Source: Ptiloglossa arizonensis
Taxonomy: Eukaryota; Arthropoda; Insecta; Hymenoptera; Colletidae
Direction of reading: 5' to 3'
Assembly (NCBI RefSeq): GCF_051014685.1
Contig: NC_135059.1
Coordinates: 7,068,001 to 7,132,000, forward strand
DNA length: 64,000 nucleotides
Shown: in pieces, positions 34,016 to 46,584 of the stretch
How the letters are laid out: every line of letters begins with the position of its first letter
How positions within the stretch are numbered: the first letter of the stretch is position 1
The notes under the pieces: model-generated
What the model was told of the DNA's origin: nothing
The model's input: only the letters and a program-made list of their open reading frames with translations
Database searches by the model: none
Translations under genes and position numbers: made by a program

Positions 34016-36197
34016 ATAATTTCTCGTACCTCTGCTTGAATCGTTAGTTGGGAAATTGCCACTCGAGCAAGTGCCCTTTCTCTGAAATACTCTGTACAGA
34101 AATGTTCAGTTATCTTTGGTCATAAAGTTACATATTTTACCACGAGTGTTGCATATCACGTTACGAAGCAAGATCTCTGTCAAAGGATCAGAAATGATTC
34201 ATCCTTTGTAGAGTTTCGCAATCAGTTACCAATTATTCGATAGACTTTGTAAAATTAAACGAAAATATCTTAACGAACACAGGTCCGGGAACTAATCGTG
34301 TTGGACGTATGCAAATTTCTGTTAAGTCTTTTTTTATTTTCTCGACTTGTATTAACCATATAAATTATTTGTACAATATAATTATATATTAAATTTATAA
34401 TAGTAATTAAATTCGAATACATAATCTTTTATAATTCATTAATTAGATATTTAAAAAAAAAAGTATCAGTCGAGTCTTGACCTATGCTTCTAAAACATCC
34501 TGTATACACGTTTCGAGCAACCATCGAATCACCCCTAGAACACCTCGAGACGAAGAACTGTGGAAAGCTGTTCTGAATTCCGATTCACTGATTCGAAATA
34601 TCATTTTAAATTCTGGTCGTATGGCGACCTAATCTAACCTTGTTCGACTCGAATTCAAGTTTCTCGTTCACGGAATAATTTCAATATTGTGTGCAAGAGG
34701 AATAAACATTGCCTGTTTATTTTCTAATTATACAAATGTATTGTTAAAAGAATTTATTATTTAAATATCAGCTGTAGCGAATACACCATCGTGAATTCTT
34801 GTAGAGAAATATGCATTCACCATAGTTATTTTATCTCAATTTTCGTTAATTATATTCATTATTATCATTATTAAAGTAGGATCTCAATTAACCGAGATTC
34901 AATTATCCGATGTACTAAAAGTAAAACGTATCGATACCAATTTACCAGTGGTTCTCTGTTACTTTTTTATTTTCTAACGAGCCACCAATTTCGAAAACGA
35001 GGAACGGTCAATATTAACGACGAACGTTTTATTCGCAAGTGAACGAACATTATAAGAAACTGTGAATAAAATGTTCTTATTCTGGATTAAGCAAAGAACG
35101 ATGCTTTCGTTTCGTAAACATAAACAATTATCCGTATCAAGTCGTATCGAAATGCCAATGAGTCAAAGTATGAAACCGATTCTCGAAACAATCTGTACAA
35201 ATTATTTTCCAAATTATAATAGTGCTAAAAATCGGGAATAATCTTTGAATACTTTTACGTACTTTAATATCACGTTCTATATAAATTCAAACAAAATTTA
35301 AAAAAAGAAGAAATCTGCCACGGTTAAGAAGCTTTGATCGTACCTGTTGGATTCGCGTAAGAACGATAATTAATTATTATAACGATTTTTCACTCGATAT
35401 AACGACATGAAACATTCCTATCATTATTGGGTATACTACGATCCCTCAAAGAGATTAATCATCAAAGTAACGAAGATTAAAATTTTATATTCCTCATTAT
35501 ATTTTCCGGGAAGCTTTATCAACGGTTTCATGAGGCTCTATCAATGAAAATAAGTCCATAAACGTTACTCGTATTACTTTTAATCGCGCGTAATTGTAAA
35601 TTTTTCGCGTAATTGAAAGTTTTTCACAAATGACTCGAACTACTCGTTATTAATTCAAAATAACACGAACGAGGTCGTGTTTGGATTCATTTTCACCGGA
35701 AAAACCTCGCAAACTCAGTGACGATACTCTCGGGAAGGTATCGCGGAAAGTGTAGAAAATTTTCATTATCATTAGTGGATGACTCGTTTCGAGCCCGTGC
35801 AATATGTAAAGAGCTCGTTCTCGGATTGAGATAAAAAAACTCAATTTCTAGAATAAAATCGCCAAAACCAGGAACGAATTGTATCGTTATAGGTATATAA
35901 CTCGAGTATGGTAATACTCGAGAAACCATCGAGTGAATTACTATCGTCGTTTAGTAACACGTTGTATGCCCATGGCGGTCACCGGTGACCATCGCTTCGA
36001 ACTTACAAGGTTTCTCTGAAACGCTTACAAGGCATGAACTCTAATAATCGTAAACGCTTCGTTAATGCTGTTAACAACTCTACAGAATAACAAGTACACC
36101 AACAAACTATTCAATATTTCTACTCACAGTTCGAAGAAACATCAAAGATATTCTCAACGTTTGCACCATCAACGGTTTGGACGACCACGAAAGAGAT
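34016..36197. other. AT-rich intronic sequence
   Basis: Stop-rich with long A/T strings around 34370-34460. One perfect hairpin at 35901. No gene recognised. Confidence 0.35.
35901..35922. other. Perfect 9-bp stem, 4-nt loop hairpin
   Basis: CTCGAGTAT, loop GGTA, ATACTCGAG. It lies in AT-rich sequence with no surrounding element recognised. Confidence 0.55.
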
Positions 36198-36356
36198 CAC
36201 CTGAATAATTTTCACACACACACTTTCACCGTGTACTTTTCCATGATTAATTTCCCATCCGTCCAGATGACACATGTGGAGTTTCGGGTCAATCGGTTGG
36301 ACGTTTTAAAAATAACGCGAAATTGAAATCGACCGATGACGATCGGGACACCCCTG
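36198..36356. mobile_element. Half copy of the CAGGGTGTCCCGATCG element
   Basis: About 128 bases (36229-36356) closely match the reverse complement of the left arm of the 46208 element, including the block TTTCCATGATTAATTTCCCA. They end GATCGGGACACCCCTG, one C longer than the intact end. Similarity (CACCTGAATAATTTT) extends to about 36198. The other terminus is not recognisable, so this is a truncated or internally decayed copy. Confidence 0.7.
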
Positions 36357-36659
36357 TGCAAAGGTATCTGGGTCAGAGAAGACCCCGAAGAGTTATACCA
36401 ACGATATAAATGAGCAATGCAAAAGTTTCTCTAGATCCTAAGATACTCGGGAAAATTGTACCAACGATGTAAGAGCGAGGAATGCGAAAATATCTTTGGG
36501 TCGTTAAAAACCCAGAAACAAGAAGGTGAAATTGAAATAGAAAAAATTGAGTGAGAGGTATCTTACTCAACGCGTTAACATCTCGTAAATTATTCACCGT
36601 TCAAGCAACGTATTCGTGGACTACTTGAAAATATTTTTCATGTTTCGTCTGTGCACGAA

Positions 36660-37340
36660 CGTTAAAATCGTATACGCGTGGTGACACGGTCCTCTTGTCA
36701 GCCCCGAGTCCACCATCAGACCCGTACGAAGGCTCATTTCTCTCCAGCTTCCTTTCCGTCTCTGTTCCCGCTTTGCTCGTCCCTCAGTCACGGTAAACCA
36801 TGGCCGACACGTTCGAATTTGTCTTTGGAGCGCCAAGAAATATTCTACATGCTTGGATTGAACTCCATCGTCCGGTATTGTAACTCAGTGACCGCCTAAA
36901 CAGGTCCGGGGGCCGGCAGGTGTGCAGGGCATTTTCCGCAACTGCCCATGCGGACTTACCGCGAAACGGCAAACGTTGTCGATAAAACGAGCACCGGTAG
37001 ACGCTAACGGCGGGATTAGTATGACGATTTATTAGTATAATTTTAACGGTATTATAACGCTACGAACCTACGTAGCCTGATGTATTAATGGAATTTATAA
37101 TCGTAAAAGTAATATCGCCGGCTATAATTGCACCCCACCTCCGCGTTAACGTGTACACAGTCACGGAGATTAACCGGCATGTAACGTTGGCCGCTTCCAT
37201 TCGCCATCGTACCGGGTCCTTTGACGTGGAGATTCAAACGTAATGACTGTAAATGGATTTGATGCGTGACATCGGGGGCCAGCCGTGATTTCCGTGCAGG
37301 CGTACAAACTTGCCGCGTATTAGGAATACGAAAAGTCAAA
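36660..37340. other. GC-balanced compact island, candidate conserved non-coding element
   Basis: A dense, non-repetitive block with CAGGTGTG (36916) and TCCTTTGACGTGG (37217, with TTTGA/TGACG-type sites), bounded by AT-rich sequence. No ORF above 84 codons and no repeat partner in the window. The texture resembles insect developmental enhancers; unproven. Confidence 0.3.
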
Positions 37341-38919
37341 GCAGCGCGATATTAATCGGGTTTTCGGTGGTACGCGTGTACGAGGATCTCGTTCCCGTTT
37401 CACGCAAAGGCTTCCCCTTTGTTCGCTCGTTTTGATCATTTTACGCGTTAAAGGTACGGTAAAGGAAAAAAGCAGAAAAATAATCCGTTCCTTGTATCTC
37501 GAGCTATCCCTAATCGCTCCGAATCGGCGAATTACATAGAATTCGGTGCGAGTTGGCTCTCAAAGTGAGCAAATCCTACAGTGAATAACGCTGATTGCGT
37601 ATTAACCATCGATGGTCCATTCGGAGGCGTTAGTCTCTTTAGGAACCGTTTCGTCGACGGAAGGGGTAATTTATAGGTTTCGAGCTAGTGCCTGTAATTA
37701 ATCTCGTCGTCGATTAGGCTTCGCTTCGGGACTCGGTGTAGTTTTATCGATGAAAGTTTGGAAACGAAGGAACCTGCTCGAAACGCGGGGTCGAAATGTT
37801 CACCTGTTCGATCTCGTTTTCGGGGACTCTCGATTTCGTTCTCGGAGCTTGTCCAAGCACTAGTGTGCTCAGAAAATAGAGCAAAGCTTTCCCAGCGCAC
37901 AGATAGCCGAAATTAAAGATCGAGGAAGCACACTTTTAGACACAAAAGGGGAATACGTTTCGGGACGAAGTGTATTCCTTGATAGAAACGTTCACGAGAA
38001 AGAGACTCCGTATTACGGGTCGAGTTCTCTATTTATGCACTCCCACGAGCATAACCTAAAAATGGGGGCAGCGCTCTTCAGAATTCATGTCAGGACTGTA
38101 TCTTATACATATAAACTTATCGAAGCTGTCTCTCCAAAGGGTGAAACCAAGCAGAAAGCATTTCTCGCGACCGAACGTCTACACCGGAAACCAGTTTCCG
38201 TATATTTACGAGCAAGCAATCTAATTCGTCGTGCGACTTCCTAAATTTAACCCCGAAGTCATCGTAAATAGTTCGAATCGGTGATGGAAGGGGACAGTTT
38301 CGCGTACGATTTCGTTTTACTTCCATTTTCCCCGAAAATTCTACTTTCGATGGAATTAAAGATGGCCGGCAATTGTTCGATGGTCGAGGTCTTGAGATTC
38401 TTCAGAATTTTTCAACGGATAGTGGAATTCTACGTTCACCGCGAGTTACGGAATTGGCCATTTTCTAGCTACGTTCTTTGATGCAGATGATTCACGGAAA
38501 CCTAGCAATCCAATTGTTTCGAGCAACGTACGCAATTCCTTGAACGATGCTCGGGAGAAAAATGAAGAAAATATACAGCACGTTCCGTTTGAGATAGGCT
38601 TGATTTTACTTTATTCGATATATTATTCACCGTTTTAAATAGTAGGAAGCTGAATCGCGTATCAAATTCGAGACGAGTCGAGGAAAAATAGATTCTGAGC
38701 TACCAGATAGCTCAAAACTGTATTTATCCGATTGGCTACAGTGGCGCCAGCTACAATTTCGTCAAAATAATTTTCCTTCGTATTCAGTATTTTTTTTCCA
38801 TCTCGATGAATTTTTCAGACGTTTCACAGATAAAATATCCTTTCGGTATTTCATCTTCTTCGTACGTAACTTTGAGTTCTCGTTTATCGCAAAACAAAAG
38901 CAATCGAAAACTCAAAATA
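37341..38919. other. Mixed intronic sequence, nothing recognised
   Basis: Short ORFs without motifs; no repeat partner was noticed. Confidence 0.3.
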
Positions 38920-39063
38920 TTGGGTTGTTCGTAAAGTAACTCTTTCCAAAATGGAGAATATATAATTTAATAAAATGTTTATACACTCTAAAAAAGTCGT
39001 GTTTCATATTTTCACCAAAAAAAAAAAAAAAGAAAAACGAAACGACTTTCCGAACGACCAGAT
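38920..39063. mobile_element. MITE copy B, inverted orientation relative to copy A
   Basis: It begins TTGGGTTGTTCGTAAAGT after a TA and ends ACTTTCCGAACGACCAG before a TA. The interior, reverse-complemented, matches copy A (GTGAAAATATGAAACACGAC, then AACATTTTATTAAATTATATATTCTCCATTTTGG). A poly-A run of about 15 lies near the end. Confidence 0.78.
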
Positions 39064-41514
39064 AAAACGTTATCATTTTTAACTCGCGATCTTTTCATAC
39101 GACCCCGGTACGTCCCCGTTGCCAAATGTCGTAAAAATTGGAGATTATTAATCACGTTTCTCATTATTACGAGAGAAAAAAAAAAGAAAAAGAAAAAAAG
39201 AATATACACATCGAAATAAATCGAGACTACATCCAGCGGGACACACTGTACACATCGATGTCTCCGCGTCGATGACGCGCTCGCGAGAAGTCATTGTTCG
39301 AGCGAAATAATAGCCGCGCCCTCGTCTGCAGGAACCGTTTCCAAATCCAGGAAAATAATTAAAGCTTCGTTGACGATGGAGGAAGAAAAAAAAAAAAAAC
39401 CGGCGATCGAAAGGGGACACGATTGCAAAACGCGAGTCGAGGAAAAAGGAAAAACTACGCCCCTACACCCCCCACCACCATCACCACCACCACCACCACC
39501 GCGTCCCTTCGCGATCCTGGTCCTTTCAAATCCACATTTTATTCCCCGTCCACGGTTCGCTCGTTACAACCGTGCACACGCTCGGGCGCGTGCGCGCGTG
39601 CCCGCGCGAACACAGAAATGTAAATTTGCATTATCCCCCGTGCGACGATGGTAAATATTAAATTAAAAACAGACAAATTTCCGTGGTTGTTGTTCGTCGG
39701 TCGTGAAAACGCGGGAGCGGGCGCAACGCGCTACTCTTGATTTATCAAATACGCTTTCACCGGTCCGAGCTGAAAAAACACGTCGCCCCGGGATCACGAT
39801 AATATGTTTTGCAATAATACCTGAATAATGCTCGACGTTATCGTGTCTCGGCAATGATGATGCATCGTCACGATTCTACTTTTTCTCATTAGCGTTAAAA
39901 CGGACGTTCATTTTATATTTCGTTGCGCGGCCCTGGCAAACATTTGCACGCGAACATTGCGAACGTTCCCTACACCCTGGAAAAAGGGATGTCCGTTTCG
40001 CGTCGCGGAACCGTACAAGGGAATTTCTTTTAATGATTCCGAGACCGAAAGCCGCGTCCCCCTCCGGGACGCTTCTTTCAGATGGTAATTCGGTTCAGAC
40101 GTTTCCGAGAAAATTGCCCTTTCGGCCTTTGTTCTTTCAATTATGCGATCCTTGATCACTGATAGGGCGTACTCGCGACGTCTCACCGTGAGCTGAACCG
40201 AGGGAGCTCTCTCCGAGTAGCGCAAGATCGTTGTCTTCCGCGCTTCGAAGAAAATCGAAGTAATTTTCTTGCGAAATCTACGATCTCCGTATACTCCGTT
40301 TCCCTCGTATTGTCTCGCGGTATAATGAAACGATCCCTGTTCACCGTTAGGGTGGTACGCGTCTTCGTCCCGTAGCTGAACTCCGTGGACGTGTCGAGCG
40401 AGAACGCGAACGAATACCCACCATTGCTAAATCTTCCGAAAGCGCTCGGGGACATCGATCTCTCTCAACGCGCGGTCCGCTCAGGCCCGTTAAATGGTCC
40501 TCTAACCATTTTTTATCAATTCCGACTGATCAGCGAGCGGGACCGCGTGTACGTTACAAGCGATTATTATCGTCAATAGAACGTGTTTCTGCGTGTTCCG
40601 TTCGCAGCCATTCGATTCGCCCCTCCTTTGTCCCGAAACGATTTATTCCAGCGGCGCGATGCCGCCTCGCTTTTAAATACGGTACCGCTTTTTCTCTCGT
40701 TTTCTACAAATATCGAAATACCGGGGTTCGCGGCCGCACCCCCCTCCTTCTTCCACCGCTGCTCCGTCTCTAAACGTCTCCCTTTTTTTCCGGCCATTGA
40801 AACCATTTGAAATGCCTCCTTTCTGTGTCAGGATCGCAATATCGCGACGATCCGTTCTCCGTTTTTTTTTTCTTTTTTTTTTTTTTTACCCATCCCTGTA
40901 CTCCTTCCCTTCACCGTGGTGCCGGAACGCGTTGGACGTTTTTCCGTATCCACGAGCACCGAGAGGACACGGAACGAACGTGATATCGCCGATACACTCG
41001 CGAAGGAGATTTCCGGTGCTTAGGCGTTGATTACCTTTCGTTCGGTAGGCCTATAGATTACCATCGAGACACCATATGGTTTACCAGGTATTAACAGCGC
41101 GCCTCTAATGACAACGAATGGAAAACGATGGCCCATAATTCGCTAACTAAGTAGCGAGTTCGGTGAAATAGCGATGAATAGGGGCTTACGGGAGAGTAAC
41201 GCGATAAATCGTTATGTTTCCTGAGAAATTTCGAAAGCTGCTGGATGGACTTGACACTCGTTTTTCAAAGGACTCGAAACTTGACTTACCCGAGATAACC
41301 GCTGGATGTAGAACTTCTACGTTGAAGGGATTTACCGTAGCCACGTTGCGGTAACAACTCACCGATTTGGTCAAGACCTGTGTAGACATACGCAAACTTC
41401 CCTGGATTTGTTCAAACAGTGTACGAATATACTGGACTTGTCCAGGTCTCTCTGGATTTTTAGGATCCGATTTTAGTAATGGAAGAACAGACTTATTTAG
41501 ACGCATAGGATTGA
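39064..41514. other. GC-rich intronic islands with simple repeats
   Basis: Holds the A-run at 39388-39400, the CCA repeat and a (CGCG) stretch at 39580-39610. A pyrimidine-rich T-run is at 40861-40888. Two mirrored ORFs (40573-40810) arise from low stop density. Confidence 0.3.
39466..39500. repeat. (CCA)n trinucleotide repeat
   Basis: CCCCACCACCATCACCACCA and continuing CACC units, near a poly-A run at 39388-39400 and a GCGCGC-rich stretch at 39580-39610. Confidence 0.9.
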
Positions 41515-41850
41515 TTCAGACTAGACTTGCGAGACCCGTAGAACCTAGTCTAGACTAGTCCTACGAGGTCTATAAAGCCTAGTCTAGACTAGACTTGCGT
41601 AACCCATAGCACCTAGGGCAGTTTAGTCTTACCTGGTCTAGACTAGTCTTATAAGACCTATAGAATTTAGTCTAGATCTATCTTACAAGACCTATAGGAG
41701 CTAGTCCACGGTAGAATTACAGTACCTAGTCTAGACCAAGTTTGCAGAATCTACGGAATTTATATTATATAGACTTTGAAAATCTATAACACCCAGTCCA
41801 GACTTATTCCGATTTACACGTAGAACCCAGTCCAGTCCTACCTACGCGAG
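41515..41850. repeat. Minisatellite built on CCTAGTCTAGACTAG, ~42-bp unit, about eight copies
   Basis: Units contain CCTAGTCTAGACTAG, a self-complementary core (CTAGTCTAGACTAG), followed by TCTTACGAGACCTATAGAA-like sequence. Copies degrade towards 41850 (CCCAGTCCAGACTTA). Because the core is palindromic, adjacent units could form hairpins. Confidence 0.85.
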
Positions 41851-44800
41851 CTATTCCCCGAACCCACTCGGCTTAGCTCGGATCCAAATTGTATCTACGT
41901 GTAATTTGTATCACCGACGTAACCGTTCGTCATTAGTGTTTTGGGTTTCGGGGGTTTACGATACGTTTTAAGCGTAACAACTTCGAATGGTGTCGCGTAA
42001 CGGGTCAATTTCATCGACTAAAACAGGTCACGTGCCTCGACCTGTACAAGTTCCACAAACTGATCCTTAGCCCTAGGCCTAGCCTGCAGACCCCTATGGA
42101 GTTTATCCCGAGTACCCGTTTCACGAGATATGTATTTGGAGTCTGTGCTAATGAAAGGTCGCCACTTTAATCATCCCGATAGTGTTCTCGCGTGGCGAGT
42201 GGCTATTTGTCGTCGCGGACCTCGACACTGGCGTGACTGGGGCCCAAATTCGAAATCGAAGGGCTGCACAGAGGGGGCACGAGTAGCGCGATAACCCTTT
42301 CCGCCAGTGAAATTTCCTTATTTTGCTTTCTTTTTTTTTTATTTTTTTTTCTCGTGCCTCGAGAACCTTAAAGCGCCACGCCCCTTTATTGACCCTGTAC
42401 CGAACAGTTTTCCTTTTTTGTCCCCCCTTCGGATAATTTAGTCAGCAAGCGTGTCCAGCGTCGATTAGGCTGGTCACGTGACGCTGAATGCTAGCACGTA
42501 TCTTCGGCGAAAATAATTTTCTCGCACGATCCTACATAGTTCTCCTTCTTGTACACCTACGGTGGTGCATCGAGTCCGTCGTATATCTTCCAGAGAGATA
42601 TTACGCTGTTACGTTTTTTGCGCGTCACGTACAGGGTGTCTCGTAAGCATAGGTGTTACCGTGATCGATTAACCGTGGCAGACCTCGATAAAAATAGAAT
42701 CCTTCTCTCTTCGGTGGTGGAGGGCAAACCACGACGCGTTGATACTCCAAGAAGCTTCCTCGGACGATGAAATTCGTCGACGATCGCGATCTAACACTGT
42801 CGTTTCTTATTTTCAAAACTCGAGGAGGGAACGAAACGATTCTCGTCGTTCAGGTCCACGAGAGAACCATTTTCGAGGTATAAGGGATTTTTAATATCGA
42901 GGACCGGTCGAAGAGTGAGCTTCCATTAATAACAGGTGCTCTCGAGCTGTCTCATAAATTTTTCAATTCCCCTATTGTTTGTGAAACACATTCATAGTCA
43001 CTTTTCTCTCTCTCTCTCTCTTCTTATGAGCGTGGTACGTGCTATCGAAAGTTTGCACGAAAGATTCAAGCGCACCCTGTACAGTCTCTTCTTCGCGATT
43101 ATCGCTACGCTTCCCCGCCTATATTTCCCGAACATTTACTTTCAATACTTCCGCTACTTATCGGAAAATATTACGCGACAAAAGGTGAACGCGGAGATCA
43201 CCTCTTTATACCGTAATTTTCCCGAGCTATCGGAGCTATTTTGGCTCGTTTCGAGCATTATGTCTCGTTCACGCTGACACGACTGTCACTCTTCACTCAC
43301 TTTAAGTCCCGATCCTATCGATTAAAACGTCATTCTTCGTTAACATTTTGTAAATCCGTACCAGGCTGGAGGAACGATTTATTTTTGAGCGTGGTGATAC
43401 AGCGAGAGATCATCTCTCCTTTGAACCAAACTCGAGTCAACAACATTACGTTGATTAAACTTTTTCGGTTTCGTTGGTAATTTGACCGATAAACTAACCG
43501 AAAATTATCAAATTGTTCTTGATTTTCTTATAAGGAAACCGTAAATCTTTCTGGTAGGCAGTTCTCGCACACGTATTTATTCACGATTGCACGAGATTCA
43601 GAATTCTTTTTGTAAACGAAAATAATAAAAATTTCAGGAGTCGTGTGATCTTCGGCGAAGCGTGTTTTGAAAAACTGGTCCAGGCGACGAAATTATACGA
43701 AATGAAACATCCAAATGGCATCTTAATCCCTATGAAAGTTGTTACGATATAAAATACAGGGGGAGAATATCTCGAGAAAATTGAAACAATAGGGGTTATT
43801 TAACTTTCGATGTTTCGATATCGATTTTTCCTTGTTTCTTTCGCTTTTAACGCGTTGGAAACAATTGTAAAAACCATTAAATTCTCGCACGATAGAAGCC
43901 GTACGTTGCTCTTTTCAAACGTCGAGAAAATACAAAAAACAAGATCGATTTTTTCAAAATTCTGAACCAGACTCTGTACCCTCTTAAATCCAACTTGATA
44001 ACGTGTATGGGGTTTTCAATAAAAGGTTATAAAAAACGTTTTGCTTTTCAATCGATCGATGAATGTTCCCATCAGTAATCTTATAAATGAACTTACATTG
44101 CGTTCACAATTATCGAATCGTTAAAATATGAACTTGCAAGCCCAAGTTAGCAGTGAGGTACGGCTCGTTTTGTTCTCTGAAAGATAATTTGAAACCCTCC
44201 TATGCAATTAGATATTATGGTAACGAATCGATGTTTCGAACAGTACGCGATTTGATATTTTTCTTGAAACTGGGATGAGTTTTGTACTACGGACATGAAA
44301 AAAGTAAACAGATATCGAATGTATGCGAATAAAATGGAACTTAAAAAATAAAATAAAAACGCGCGTGTTCTGTTTTGCGCGGGTATACATATTTATTTAT
44401 TTTTTGAATTTCAGATTACATACATACGCCAACAAATCAATACGATATATTTCTATTTTATTTCGATATTTTGTTCAGTTTTCTCTTTTTTTTTTCTGCA
44501 CGCTTCGCTATTCGATGTACGTAAACGTGTACAAAATGTGTTGTAAAAGTAACCAGGGGACATTTTCTTCTCTGGAACTGGAACTTTGCTCCATCCTTCG
44601 ATGCCAGTTTCAACTCGATATCTTACACACATGTGGTTCTACGATCATTTATATAAAAGGAGAATATAAGAAATAGAAACGTAGAACAACGTTATGCGCT
44701 CAAGTTTTGCTGGAAACTGAACAAAATCTAACGTTACGAAATAAATAAATAAAAATTATCTCTTATGTAACACTTTCGAAAGATGGTTCGAGAAGAGATG

Positions 44801-45080
44801 GTTCTAACTTTTTACTTTTTGTTCGCTCGATCGCTCGTTCAACCCTCTCGCTCGTCCTACACTCGCGCGTATTTGTTACCCTCGCTTTCATCAGCGTTCC
44901 AGCGGGGTCACTGGAGAATTATCCAGTGGGTGTTATCTTCGTAGTATCCTTGGGAGGGAATCAGGCGGTCTTTTACTGTCGGGTTCTTGGGTATATTAAT
45001 CCTAGCCTAGTGTCTTTCGTTGATAGTTTTAAGAGATTCTTCCACCGAGGGAATATCCAAGGCGTTTTCTACGTCGTCGT
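41851..45080. other. Mixed intronic sequence
   Basis: TACAGGGTGTCTCGTAAGC at 42631 is a transposon-terminus-like string without a partner. A T-run lies at 42330-42350. 43500-44780 is AT-rich. No gene recognised. Confidence 0.3.
43004..43023. repeat. (TC)n microsatellite
   Basis: TTTTCTCTCTCTCTCTCTCTTC; about nine TC units. Confidence 0.93.
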
Positions 45081-45498
45081 TTCTCACACTTGAAGTATCA
45101 TTCTTAATAGTTTTAATTTTCTTTCGATTGCTTTCAGCCACTGTGCTTCGGAGAGCTGCACCTGTAATTATCTTATTTTCAGACAAATTCAAATATTCGT
45201 AGTTTGCCTTAAATAAGACTCGAAGGAGTAATATTTTATCTCCATTTCTCGAGCCTCGTATTCTTTATTATTATGTTTACAACGTCGAGTGTCATTTCTC
45301 ACTCTTGAAGTATCATTCTTAATAGTTTTAATTTTCTTTCGATTGCTTCTAGTCACTGTGCACCTGTAATTATTTTATTTTCAGACAAATTCAAATATTC
45401 GTAGTTTGCCTTAAATAAGACTCGAAGGAGTAATATTTTATCTCCATTTCTCAAACCTCGTATTCTTTATTATTATGTTTACAACGTTATGTGTCGTT
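45081..45498. repeat. Tandem duplication, 215-bp period, two copies
   Basis: TTCTCACACTTGAAGTATCA at 45081 recurs as TTCTCACTCTTGAAGTATCA at 45296, and the similarity runs through TAGTTTTAATTTTCTTTCG, CAGACAAATTCAAATATTCG and TTATTATGTTTACAACG. The second copy lacks 12 bases (TTCGGAGAGCTG or equivalent). Few mismatches mark it as recent. Confidence 0.92.
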
Positions 45499-45899
45499 TA
45501 CATTAATCAATAACAAAGAAAACCACCAGGTCTTACTTAGGAAACCGATTTTGACAACTTTCCCCTAGTTGTACGGAATAACAGAGAAGGTCGTAAGGGA
45601 GTTGAACAGTCGGATCGCTGGGCTTGCCTACGGCAGAGGAAGATTCGGGATGATATTCTCCCTCGCTTTTCATACGGGTCCTACAATAACAATGTAGAAC
45701 AAGTAATAATACCAGTTGCATCGAAGCATGCCACAGATCAAAGTAAATAACGTGACTTGTCTCCCATCGTGAAGTTTCAACAGCTCGAGGTAGCTTCAGC
45801 TTTAACATGTGTGTTTGGTTGATAATAATTTCGTATCAATGTAATTATGGTTCTCGATCGTTGAAACTTCATTTTTACTTATTTCAGCAAAATTTTAAC

Positions 45900-46206
45900 T
45901 GGACTATGTATACAGGATGACTCAGAAATACTTTTAACAATTTATTTCAGATCGTATTTGGTACAATAATCTTTACGTAGAATTCGATTCGTTATCCGAG
46001 ATCAGGGAGAAATATTGATCACGCAAAAAGTGATCTTTGTATTTCGATGGAAAAAACAAGATAAACGGATTTAAAGAAAACTATACTCCTCTGGGAGCCG
46101 TACAGGTGTTATTTGAAATATTTTGTCGTACGAGAAATAATTTACGTCGTCGTGTCACGAGGCTAGCCTATGTTCACAGAAATTGCGAACAACGCGAAAG
46201 ACGAAT
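45900..46206. other. Sequence left of the 46208 MITE
   Basis: TACAGGATGACTCAGAAATAC at 45912 looks like another decayed terminus. The remainder shows nothing recognisable. Confidence 0.3.
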
Positions 46207-46207
46207 A

Positions 46208-46582
46208 CAGGGTGTCCCGATCGTCACCGGTCGATTTCAATTTCGCGCTATTTTTCAAACGTCCAAGCGATTAACCCGAAACTCGACGTGTGTCGTCTGG
46301 TCGAATGGGAAATTAATCGTGGAAAAGTAGACGGTAATTGAACGCGTACAAATTATTCAGGTGTATAACGAAAAATCGCGATCGTGCGAAAACGTCGTGA
46401 ACAATTTTGGGAAAAGATCGGTGGTCTGTAAAAAAAACCGAGACTACCATTTGGAAGACATCTCGTTCCAATATTAACTCCCAAGTTTCTACTTTCAAAC
46501 GAAAGAAAAAATATCCAGATCGCTTGAACCGTTTGAGTTCTATCGAGAAAGTAAATCGACCGGTGACGATCGGGACACCCTG
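46208..46582. mobile_element. 375-bp MITE with perfect 30-bp terminal inverted repeats
   Basis: The left end starts CAGGGTGTCCCGATCGTCAC and its first 30 bases are repeated exactly, inverted, at the right end (46553-46582). The element is flanked by TA on both sides (46206-46207 and 46583-46584), the target duplication of Tc1/mariner transposons. It has no transposase ORF, so it would be non-autonomous. Related left-arm copies lie at 36198-36356 and 52024-52102. The perfect TIRs imply a younger insertion than its relatives here. Confidence 0.85.
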
Positions 46583-46584
46583 TA

